This document shows positions 1-5,068 of a stretch of 5,269 nucleotides of DNA, piece after piece. Within the stretch, counting starts at the first letter, position 1, and each line of letters begins with the position of its first letter. The stretch lies in assembly GCA_012841735.1 (NCBI GenBank), contig DUUE01000049.1, forward strand, positions 1 through 5,269, read 5' to 3'. A program made the translations under genes and the position numbers. The notes beneath the pieces were generated by a model. That model ran no database searches and was not told where the DNA came from. It saw nothing but the letters and a program-made list of their open reading frames with translations. This DNA is from Bacillota bacterium. Lineage in GTDB: Bacteria; Bacillota; Dethiobacteria; Dethiobacterales; Dethiobacteraceae.

Positions 1-1
1 A

Positions 2-1153
2 GGACAGGCGGAAAACATTTTTACCGCCAATGAAAGCGAATTTGCCGCGGCCCTGCAGACTTTCCGCGAGACTGGCATTTATCCGGAGGGTGAAACACTG
101 CTGGCTGATGTGGAGGCAAAATTGGCTCTTTACCTTGAGTCATTTGCCGCCATGAAAAGAGACACGGAAGAGGGCCAGGATCCGGCCGGCCGTTATTCCG
201 GCGAATCTTTTCCGCTTTACCAGTCATTGGCTGACAACCTGCGCCAGTTGCAGAACCTGAACAAACAGAAACTGCAGGAACTGGCCGCTGACCACAACAA
301 TGCCCTGGACACCCTACTGCTTTTTGTCGGCTTTGTTGCCGTCATCGCCTGTCTTTTTGCCATTATGCTGGGAGCAAGTTTTATCTATTCTGTTTTCCGG
401 CCGTTGCGCCTCCTGGCAGAGCGACTGCGGCAGATGCGGCTTGGCGATTCCCCGGGAGTTGCTGCTGTGGCAACCAGCGAAGAATTTGATGAGGTAACCA
501 GAGAATTCGGCCTGATAAATAAACTTTTACGCGATTATGAACGTTTTTATAAATACAGCCGCTTGGCTGCAGAGAGGGAAGACGGTGGGGGAAGTGCGGC
601 GGACGCTGCCCCGGATTCTCAAACGGCTGACAGCAGACCCCGGAGGGTAACAGAACTGCGGATGGACCTGGAAGACATATCTGTCCGCGACCTGGTGGAA
701 ACGGCCATTCAGACACTCAAATCCCAGGCGGAAGCCAAAGATATCCGGCTTCTGCAGGAAGTTCCCCCCGACCTGCCCCCTGTTGAAGCAGATGTTCACA
801 AGGTGTTGTGGGTACTGACAAATCTCATTGGCAATGCCCTGCGTTTTACTCCCAGCGGCGGAAAGGTTGTTGTCTTTGCCCGCGCCGAAGACGGGCAGGT
901 TCTGCTATCCGTCAGTGATACCGGGGCAGGGATGGACCAGGCGGAACAGGAGCTGCTTTTTACCAGGTTTGCACAACAAGCGGGAGAAAAGAAAAAGGAA
1001 CGTAAAAGCGGCCTCGGGCTAACCATTGCCAGGGAAATTATCCAGGCACACCATGGCCGTATCTGGGTGGAAAGTGAAAAAGACAAGGGAACAACTTTCA
1101 CTTTTACCATCCCGGTAAAAAAACAGGAACAGGAGAACGGTCAAAGCGGGTGA
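2..1153 (+). CDS. Membrane sensor kinase-like protein lacking the DHp domain (partial, N-terminus outside window)
   Basis: The frame is open from base 2 to the TGA at 1151-1153 (383 codons), so the gene begins left of the window; the GTG at 110 is only an internal possibility. Residues 1-103 are polar and helical and look like the second half of an extracytoplasmic helical-bundle sensor. Residues about 104-130 form a membrane helix, followed by a HAMP-like stretch (RPLRLLAERLRQMRLGD, about 133-149, continuing to about 185). Residues 221-373 are a HATPase_c domain: N-box with N274 and N278, G1 box DTGAGMD at 306, FTRF at 320, G2 box SGLGL at 336, and a closing GTTFTFTIPV strand. The text MDLEDISVRDLVE resembles the start of the catalytic region in KinB-like kinases. 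Oddly, no HELRTP-type H-box is present: residues 194-218 are a Gly/Ala/Ser/Asp-rich linker and the only histidines are H98, H266, H350 and H351. ATP binding is likely; histidine autophosphorylation is not supported. No response regulator is visible in the window. Confidence 0.88.
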   Translation, partial: GQAENIFTANESEFAAALQTFRETGIYPEGETLLADVEAKLALYLESFAAMKRDTEEGQDPAGRYSGESFPLYQSLADNLRQLQNLNKQKLQELAADHNNALDTLLLFVGFVAVIACLFAIMLGASFIYSVFRPLRLLAERLRQMRLGDSPGVAAVATSEEFDEVTREFGLINKLLRDYERFYKYSRLAAEREDGGGSAADAAPDSQTADSRPRRVTELRMDLEDISVRDLVETAIQTLKSQAEAKDIRLLQEVPPDLPPVEADVHKVLWVLTNLIGNALRFTPSGGKVVVFARAEDGQVLLSVSDTGAGMDQAEQELLFTRFAQQAGEKKKERKSGLGLTIAREIIQAHHGRIWVESEKDKGTTFTFTIPVKKQEQENGQSG

Positions 1154-1186
1154 GTTTAAAAATATCAATGGAAGCGGGGGAAGAGC

Positions 1187-1756
1187 ATGAAAATTTATCT
1201 TTTCAGCGGCAGCCCCAATGCTGACGGTCTGACGGCAGCCTGCTGCCGCGCGGCGGAAGCCGGAGCGAAAAAAGCGGGTGCGGAAACAGTCTGGGTTAAT
1301 CTCAATGCCAGGAAGGTGGAACGCTGCCGTGCATGCGGCAACGGCTGGGGCACCTGCCGGGAAGAGCATGTCTGCACCGGGATTGAAGATGATTTTCAAC
1401 AGCTGCACAGGCAGCTTGCGGAAGCTGACGGCTTAATTATTGTTACCCCTGTGTACTGGGGCGGACTGAGCGAGTCAACGGCGTCCTTTTTTGAGCGGCT
1501 GCGGCGTTGTGAGGCATTTAAGCAACACCTGCCGGGCAACAGGCAAAGCATCCTGCGTGCCAAACCGGCTGTGGCCGTGGCTGCGGCCGGCGGTTCGGGC
1601 CGCGGCACCGTCAGCTGCCTTGTCGACCTGGAAAGACTGCTTAACCATCTGGGCGCAGAAATTTTTGACCTGTTTGCAGTGACGCGCAGGTCCGGACAGT
1701 ATAAACTGGCTGCCCTTGAGGCCTGCATCGCCGCAATGGCTGCAGCAGGCAAATAA
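1187..1756 (+). CDS. Flavodoxin-fold NADPH-dependent FMN reductase / iron-sulfur flavoprotein family
   Basis: A 189-residue cytoplasmic protein, the usual length for this family. The N-terminal strand plus SGSPNADGLT (residues 7-16) is the FMN phosphate-binding loop after beta-1. TPVYWGGLSESTASFFERL (87-105) is the second flavin-contacting motif typical of the NADPH-dependent FMN reductase fold. Between them lie four cysteines, C47, C50, C57 and C63, in a CX2CX6CX5C arrangement within CRACGNGWGTC; iron-sulfur flavoproteins carry a related compact cluster motif that holds [4Fe-4S], so cluster binding is plausible but inferred. Expected role: electron transfer or reduction of a small acceptor through FMN; the substrate is unknown. 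The ATG at 1187 follows a GGGGGAAGAG purine stretch and starts directly with beta-1. The gene lies 33 nt after the sensor kinase-like gene on the same strand and probably shares its transcript. It ends with tandem TAA codons, then the terminator at 1785-1820. Confidence 0.9.
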   Translation: MKIYLFSGSPNADGLTAACCRAAEAGAKKAGAETVWVNLNARKVERCRACGNGWGTCREEHVCTGIEDDFQQLHRQLAEADGLIIVTPVYWGGLSESTASFFERLRRCEAFKQHLPGNRQSILRAKPAVAVAAAGGSGRGTVSCLVDLERLLNHLGAEIFDLFAVTRRSGQYKLAALEACIAAMAAAGK

Positions 1757-1784
1757 TAAGGCGGCAGTGTGAACAAAGAACAGT

Positions 1785-1820
1785 AAAATAAAACATGGTG
1801 GGGGCACCATGTTTTATTTT
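1785..1820. terminator. Bidirectional intrinsic terminator between convergent genes
   Basis: A perfect 16-bp inverted repeat: the left arm 1785-1800 (AAAATAAAACATGGTG) is the exact reverse complement of the right arm 1805-1820, around a GGGG loop. The core is followed by a T-rich tail (TTTTATTTTG) on the plus strand and by the matching T-rich tail (TTTTATTTTA) on the minus strand. It lies 28 nt after the flavoprotein stop and 29 nt beyond the LysM protein stop, so it can end both convergent transcripts. Confidence 0.85.
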
Positions 1821-1849
1821 GTTCGGGACGCTCACCGGTTTTGCGCCAT

Positions 1850-2431
1850 TCATGCGTTGCGGACAACCAGAATCTCTTCCGATTTCGCACAAACACTGTT
1901 GCGGCAGGCGACCACAAAAACTCTGCCCAGTGTACCCGCCGGCACTTCCCAGATAATCTCGGCCACCGGCTGGGTTGCCGAGGGACAGTCAATACCGATT
2001 AAAGTGGCATTTTCACAGGCTTCCGTTCCCGTGGGCTCCAGGAAGAAGAAAGCTCTTTGCACAACATGCGTAAAGGTGGCCCTGACAATCACGCGGGCAG
2101 GCAACTGGACCGCATTATCGACAACAGGCAGGGGTTCCCCTGCTTCGGAAAGAATTTGCAGCGAAAGCACCCGGAAGGCATCGGGCTTGGGCGGAGCGGC
2201 CGGTTTGGGGATACAGATAACCTGGCCGATAAAAATGATATTGGGATTTTTTATCTGCGGATTGGCGGCCTGCAGTTGGGCAACAGTTACGCCAAAACGC
2301 CTGCCGATGAGAAAAAGGGAATCCCCCCTCTGAACCGTATAGAGTTGGCCGCTGCACTTTTTGGGAGGAGGCGGAATCTGGTTTTGTGAAACGGCAACCA
2401 GGGCACCTCTGCCTTTTTTGCTGTCACTCAA
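1850..2431 (-). CDS. LysM-domain protein, cysteine-containing, no signal peptide
   Basis: A 193-residue protein from a TTG at 2431, chosen because a near-perfect Shine-Dalgarno (AAGGAGGTGATA) lies 8 nt before it. The frame continues 8 codons up to an ATG at 2455, but that start would place the Shine-Dalgarno inside the coding region. After a basic N-terminus and a PPPPKKC segment comes one LysM domain (about 30-75): YTVQRGDSLFLIGRRFGV, then AANPQIKNPN and IGQVICIP, all standard LysM landmarks for binding peptidoglycan or other GlcNAc polymers. A proline-rich hinge (about 76-84) leads to a C-terminal domain of about 105 residues with beta-strand periodicity that I do not recognise. There are six cysteines (26, 73, 139, 149, 176, 181). 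No signal peptide or membrane helix is present. Single-LysM proteins without export signals occur as spore-assembly proteins in Firmicutes, so a spore coat or inner-spore role is a reasonable inference, not shown here. Confidence 0.87.
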   Translation of the reverse strand: MSDSKKGRGALVAVSQNQIPPPPKKCSGQLYTVQRGDSLFLIGRRFGVTVAQLQAANPQIKNPNIIFIGQVICIPKPAAPPKPDAFRVLSLQILSEAGEPLPVVDNAVQLPARVIVRATFTHVVQRAFFFLEPTGTEACENATLIGIDCPSATQPVAEIIWEVPAGTLGRVFVVACRNSVCAKSEEILVVRNA

Positions 2432-2434
2432 GAA

Positions 2435-2446
2435 TATCACCTCCTT
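2435..2446 (-). promoter_or_regulatory. Strong Shine-Dalgarno deciding the LysM gene start
   Basis: On the minus strand this reads AAGGAGGTGATA, which matches the complement of the 16S rRNA 3' end over about 11 bases. GGAGG ends 8 nt before the TTG at 2431. The ATG at 2455 has no comparable site before it. This supports the shorter protein with a TTG start. Confidence 0.8.
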
Positions 2447-2464
2447 CATGAACACTTTCTGCTA

Positions 2465-2474
2465 TACTATATGC
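2465..2474 (-). promoter_or_regulatory. Possible sporulation-type -10 element for the LysM gene
   Basis: The minus strand reads GCATATAGTA. CATATAGTA fits the sigma-K -10 pattern CATAnnnTA and 6 of 8 positions of the sigma-E pattern CATACAnT. An AC dinucleotide (2490-2489) lies upstream, but its spacing is about two bases shorter than the usual sigma-K spacing, and no sigma-A -35 box is visible. It sits about 34 nt before the TTG start, a reasonable leader length. This is a weak motif match in an AT-rich patch. Confidence 0.25.
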
Positions 2475-2557
2475 AAAGCAGGGCAAAGGTGCGGCAGAAA
2501 CTGCATTATTCATCTTGTCAAAAACAGCCGGCAGGGTGAAAAGGTTATTTTTATGTG

Positions 2558-2586
2558 TTTTCCCGGCATGTTATTCATGATAAAAT
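2558..2586 (+). promoter_or_regulatory. Candidate sigma-A promoter for the EamA transporter gene
   Basis: An extended -10 element TGATAAAAT (2578-2586) matches TGnTATAAT with one mismatch in the hexamer. Seventeen bases upstream, 2558-2563 reads TTTTCC, a poor -35 match. Transcription would start near 2593 and give a leader of about 39 nt before the TTG at 2632. Confidence 0.35.
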
Positions 2587-2631
2587 CAGGAAAGACCGGT
2601 TATGATCGTATCAGGATAGGGAGTAAGAGCT

Positions 2632-3576
2632 TTGAAAAAGAAGACATATCTTTTTTTGTTGGCTGATCTGTCCCTGTTGTTGGTGGCTGCCGTCTGGGGT
2701 CTCACTTTTGTTACCGTAAAAAATGCCATTGCTCTGCTGCCCCCGTTTAGTTTTAATTTTTACCGCTTCAGCCTGGCTGCCCTGGTTATGATTGCCATTG
2801 CCTTGCTGAAAGGGGAAAAGCTGCGTCTGCAGACGGTGCAAGCCGGACTGCTGGTGGGATTTTTTCTTTTCAACGGTTATTCCTTCCAGACAGTAGGCCT
2901 GGCATATACTACCGCGGCCAATGCCGGCTTTCTGACCGGGCTGTCGGTTGTCCTGGTTCCCATTGTCACGGTCGTTCTTACCAGGCGGCGGCCTCAGGCG
3001 GGTGTTATGGCGGGTGCCGCCTGTGCCGCCTGCGGTTTGGCCGTTCTTTCCCTGGCGGATCTGGCCGGATTTTCCGCCGGGGACCTGCTGGTACTGTGCT
3101 GCGCACTCTTTTTTGCTCTGCATATTGTTTTTGTAGGCCGCTTTAGTCCCCACCATCCCACTGTCTGGCTGGTTGCGGTACAGATTGCAACAGTGGCTGT
3201 GTTGAGCGGCCTTTCCGGCCTGCTGCTGGAGGGAGGGATCCAAAAGCCGGTTGTGGCCGAGACAGGCACGGCTTTGCTCATTACGGCACTGTTTGCCACC
3301 TGCCTGGCTTTTTTCACACAGAACTATATGCAGCGCTTTACTTCTCCCGGCCATACGGCCATTATCTTTGCCAGTGAGCCTGTTTTTACCGCTTTTTTTG
3401 CCGTGCTGCTGCTGCGGGAAACGCTATTGCCCAATACCTACCTGGGAGGGGCGCTCATTGTCGCCGGCATGCTTTTGGCGGAATTAGGAAACTTCTTCCG
3501 GCCTGCAAAGCGGCAGGAGGCTAACGCCGGTCAAAAGCACAATGAAACCAAAAAGCCTGCAGGAGGATTTAACTGA
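2632..3576 (+). CDS. EamA/DMT-superfamily transporter (10-TM metabolite exporter)
   Basis: A 314-residue integral membrane protein from a TTG start preceded by AGGGAG (2618-2623) at an 8-nt spacing. It has the typical size and two-repeat layout of the drug/metabolite transporter superfamily. Ten hydrophobic segments lie at about 10-28, 38-59, 68-88, 95-117, 123-144, 150-169, 177-199, 211-231, 240-261 and 268-289. Family landmarks are AAVWGLTFVTVKNA in TM1, FNFYRFSLAALVM at TM2, AANAGFLTGLSVVLVPI at TM4, and FASEPVFTAFFAVLLLRE followed by YLGGALIVAGMLLAE at TM9-10. The last 25 residues are hydrophilic and cytoplasmic. Members export amino acids or other small metabolites, or are uncharacterised; the substrate cannot be read from the sequence. 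It is a single-gene unit: divergent from the LysM gene, convergent with the ABC operon. The final codons (KPAGGFN and stop) lie within the terminator hairpin. Confidence 0.92.
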   Translation: MKKKTYLFLLADLSLLLVAAVWGLTFVTVKNAIALLPPFSFNFYRFSLAALVMIAIALLKGEKLRLQTVQAGLLVGFFLFNGYSFQTVGLAYTTAANAGFLTGLSVVLVPIVTVVLTRRRPQAGVMAGAACAACGLAVLSLADLAGFSAGDLLVLCCALFFALHIVFVGRFSPHHPTVWLVAVQIATVAVLSGLSGLLLEGGIQKPVVAETGTALLITALFATCLAFFTQNYMQRFTSPGHTAIIFASEPVFTAFFAVLLLRETLLPNTYLGGALIVAGMLLAELGNFFRPAKRQEANAGQKHNETKKPAGGFN

Positions 3577-3599
3577 TCCATCCTGCAGGCCATTTTTTA
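3551..3599. terminator. Bidirectional intrinsic terminator overlapping the transporter stop
   Basis: GCCTGCAGGA (3555-3564) pairs perfectly with TCCTGCAGGC (3581-3590). The stem extends by GGAT/ATCC (3565-3568 with 3576-3579) past a bulged A at 3580, leaving the 7-nt loop TTAACTG. The plus strand continues CATTTTTTA; the minus strand continues with TTTTT. The left arm encodes the last residues of the EamA transporter and the TGA lies across the loop. The ATPase gene on the other strand ends 13 nt beyond the right arm, so the same hairpin can end the ABC operon. Confidence 0.82.
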
Positions 3600-3602
3600 T
3601 TT

Positions 3603-4325
3603 CTACAGTATTTTGCTCAAAAAAGAGCGGGTGCGCCGGTTTTGCGGGTTGGTAAAAATTTCTTCCGGGGTGCCTTCTTCCACGATGAGACCTTCATCCA
3701 TAAACATGACCCTGTCGCTCACTTCACGGGCAAAACCCATTTCGTGGCTGACAATCACCATGGTCATTCCTTCCAGCGCCAGGCTTTTCATCACATCCAG
3801 CACTTCCCCCACCATTTCCGGGTCCAGGGCTGATGTGGGCTCGTCAAAAAGCATGATTTTAGGCCGCATTGCCAGTGCCCTGGCAATGGCCACACGCTGC
3901 TGCTGCCCGCCGGAAAGTTTTTCCGGGTACTGGTGGGCTTTGTCCTGCAACCCCACACGGGTCAGGAGGGACATGGCCAGTTCTTCTGCTTCCCTTTTGC
4001 TTTGCCGGCGTACTTTCAGCGGGGCAAGGGCCACATTCTGCAGCGCCGTCATATGGGGAAAAAGATTGAAACGCTGGAAGACCATGCCCACTTCCTGACG
4101 GACCAGGTTGATATTTGTCTTGGGGTCCGTGACAGTAATGCCGTCAATAATTATTTGGCCCGAAGTTGCTTCCTCCAGCCGGTTTAAACAACGGAGAAAA
4201 GTGCTTTTGCCGGAGCCGGAAGGGCCGATGACCACAACCACTTCTTTGGGTGCCACGTGGCAGGAGATGCCGCGGAGCACTTCCTGGCTGCCGAAACGTT
4301 TTGTCAGGTTATTCACCGTGATCAT
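3603..4325 (-). CDS. Polar amino-acid ABC transporter ATP-binding protein (GlnQ/HisP type)
   Basis: A 240-residue protein, the same length as E. coli GlnQ, starting MITVNNLTKRFG at the ATG at 4325. The frame can be extended 11 codons to a TTG at 4358, but that would add residues not seen in the family. All nucleotide-binding motifs are intact: Walker A GPSGSGKST (34-42), Q-loop Q84 in VFQRFNLFPHMT, signature LSGGQQQR (137-144), Walker B IMLFDEP (157-163) with E162, D-loop SALD (165-168), and H-loop H194 in IVSHEMGFA. The combination FQRFNLFPHMT and SHEMGFAREV is characteristic of the polar amino-acid uptake subfamily. It should hydrolyse ATP at the inner membrane face to drive the adjacent permease. 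Its start overlaps the end of the permease gene by 17 bp, which suggests translational coupling. It is the last gene of the operon and ends before the hairpin at 3551-3599. Confidence 0.96.
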   Translation of the reverse strand: MITVNNLTKRFGSQEVLRGISCHVAPKEVVVVIGPSGSGKSTFLRCLNRLEEATSGQIIIDGITVTDPKTNINLVRQEVGMVFQRFNLFPHMTALQNVALAPLKVRRQSKREAEELAMSLLTRVGLQDKAHQYPEKLSGGQQQRVAIARALAMRPKIMLFDEPTSALDPEMVGEVLDVMKSLALEGMTMVIVSHEMGFAREVSDRVMFMDEGLIVEEGTPEEIFTNPQNRRTRSFLSKIL

Positions 4326-4980
4326 CTTTGCCGAACACCCTTTCCAGATATGATACAAACTGCGAGATGGTGGTGGTCATGACCAGGTAGATAAAAGCAA
4401 CAATAATATAAGTTTCAAAGGCACGAAAATTGCGTCCCACTATGATTTTCCCGGACATCATCAGTTCCTGCAGGGTAATGACGGAAACGAGGGATGAATC
4501 TTTCAGCATGGCAATAAACTCGTTGCCCAAAGGAGGGATGCTGCGTTTAAAAGCCTGGGGCAGGATGATATAACGCATGGCCTGGGAGTAGGTCATCCCC
4601 AGGGAGCGGGCTGCTTCCATTTGCCCCTTATGGATGGACTGAATCCCTGCCCGGAAGATTTCGGCTATATAGGCGCCGCTGTTCAAGCTTAGGGTAAGGG
4701 AAGCCGAGAAATATGCAGAAAAAGAATTCAGTCCCAAAAGCTGCGGCAAGCCGTAATAGAAGAGTACAATCTGGGTTAAAAGCGGTGTGCCCCGGAAAAA
4801 ATCGGTATAACAGCGGGCAGCCAGGGAAAAGGGCCTGAAACGTGACAGCCGCATGAGGCTGATGAAAAGACCGATCACCGTGCCGCAGCCTACAGCGATC
4901 ACAGTGAGCTGGATGGTCAATTTTGTCCCCTGCAGCAGGAGCGGCAAATATTCAATAACTTTGTCAAAGCGCAAGTCCAA
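4309..4980 (-). CDS. Polar amino-acid ABC transporter permease (HisM/GlnP type)
   Basis: A 223-residue inner-membrane permease of normal family length. It begins with the usual EYLPLLLQGTKLTIQLT segment and has hydrophobic helices at about 11-43, 66-84, 91-108, 150-174 and 190-212. FFRGTPLLTQIVLFYYGLP (61-79) is the family signature of the His/Glu/Gln/Arg permeases. The EAA loop that docks on the ATPase is clear: EAARSLG at 122, ending IILPQAFKRSIPP at 138-150. The start is uncertain between TTG at 4980 and TTG at 4974: AGGGGGAG (4990-4983) lies only 2-4 nt before the first but about 8 nt before the second; the reading differs by two residues. With a single permease gene it would act as a homodimer. 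It sits between the truncated binding-protein gene (88-nt spacer) and the ATPase gene (17-bp overlap). The amino acid carried cannot be deduced. Confidence 0.94.
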   Translation of the reverse strand: MDLRFDKVIEYLPLLLQGTKLTIQLTVIAVGCGTVIGLFISLMRLSRFRPFSLAARCYTDFFRGTPLLTQIVLFYYGLPQLLGLNSFSAYFSASLTLSLNSGAYIAEIFRAGIQSIHKGQMEAARSLGMTYSQAMRYIILPQAFKRSIPPLGNEFIAMLKDSSLVSVITLQELMMSGKIIVGRNFRAFETYIIVAFIYLVMTTTISQFVSYLERVFGKDDHGE

Positions 4981-4993
4981 TTCTCCCCCTCAC

Positions 4994-5018
4994 AAAAAAC
5001 AGGGGGCAATACGCCTGT
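4994..5018 (-). terminator. Weak terminator-like hairpin before the permease (possible attenuator)
   Basis: On the minus strand ACAGG (5018-5014) can pair with CCTGT (5003-4999) around a 10-nt loop, followed by a run of Ts to 4994 and then the permease ribosome binding site. Weak stem-loops between a binding-protein gene and its permease are common in ABC operons and lower downstream expression. The stem is only 5 bp, so the call is tentative. Confidence 0.3.
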
Positions 5019-5048
5019 ATTACCCACCTGCCTGTACTGCCGGGTAAT
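5019..5048. repeat. Inverted repeat in the binding protein-permease spacer
   Basis: ATTACCC (5019-5025) and GGGTAAT (5042-5048) form a perfect 7-bp inverted repeat with a 16-nt intervening loop. It lies directly upstream, in the minus-strand sense, of the weak terminator-like hairpin. Together they make most of the 88-nt spacer potentially structured RNA, for example an mRNA-stabilising or attenuating element. Confidence 0.4.
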
Positions 5049-5068
5049 TGCGGTTAAAGCAAACCGGC

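Noticed and set aside
110..112. GTG at 110 as the true start of the kinase-like protein
   Set aside because: The frame is open upstream to base 2 with plausible helical sensor sequence, and no convincing ribosome binding site precedes the GTG. The gene most likely begins outside the window.
1396..1992. Minus-strand open frame of 198 codons across the flavoprotein, terminator and LysM 3' end
   Set aside because: It crosses a strong terminator and two supported genes, and its Ser/Arg/Pro-rich translation shows no domain.
1809..2333. Plus-strand open frame of 174 codons opposite the LysM gene
   Set aside because: It has no family resemblance and starts inside the bidirectional terminator. The minus-strand frame has a clear LysM domain and a strong Shine-Dalgarno.
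2515..2543. TTGTCA as a -35 box on the plus strand
   Set aside because: At normal spacing the -10 position reads GAAAAG, which is not a usable match.
2611..3354. Long open frame (247 codons) on the minus strand across the EamA transporter gene
   Set aside because: Its translation is rich in Gln, Gly, Asn and Lys with no recognisable domain, and it mirrors a strongly supported membrane protein on the other strand. It is a shadow of that gene's codon composition.
4326..4358. Extended ATPase start at TTG 4358
   Set aside because: The extra residues (MYHIWKGCSAK) do not fit the family, whose members start just before the NLTKRFG motif as the ATG at 4325 does.
5041..5068. Frameshift explaining the short binding protein
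   Set aside because: Reading the 88-nt spacer in all three minus-strand frames does not recover SBP lobe 2 motifs such as DAVVID, so a simple frameshift or point nonsense mutation cannot restore the protein.
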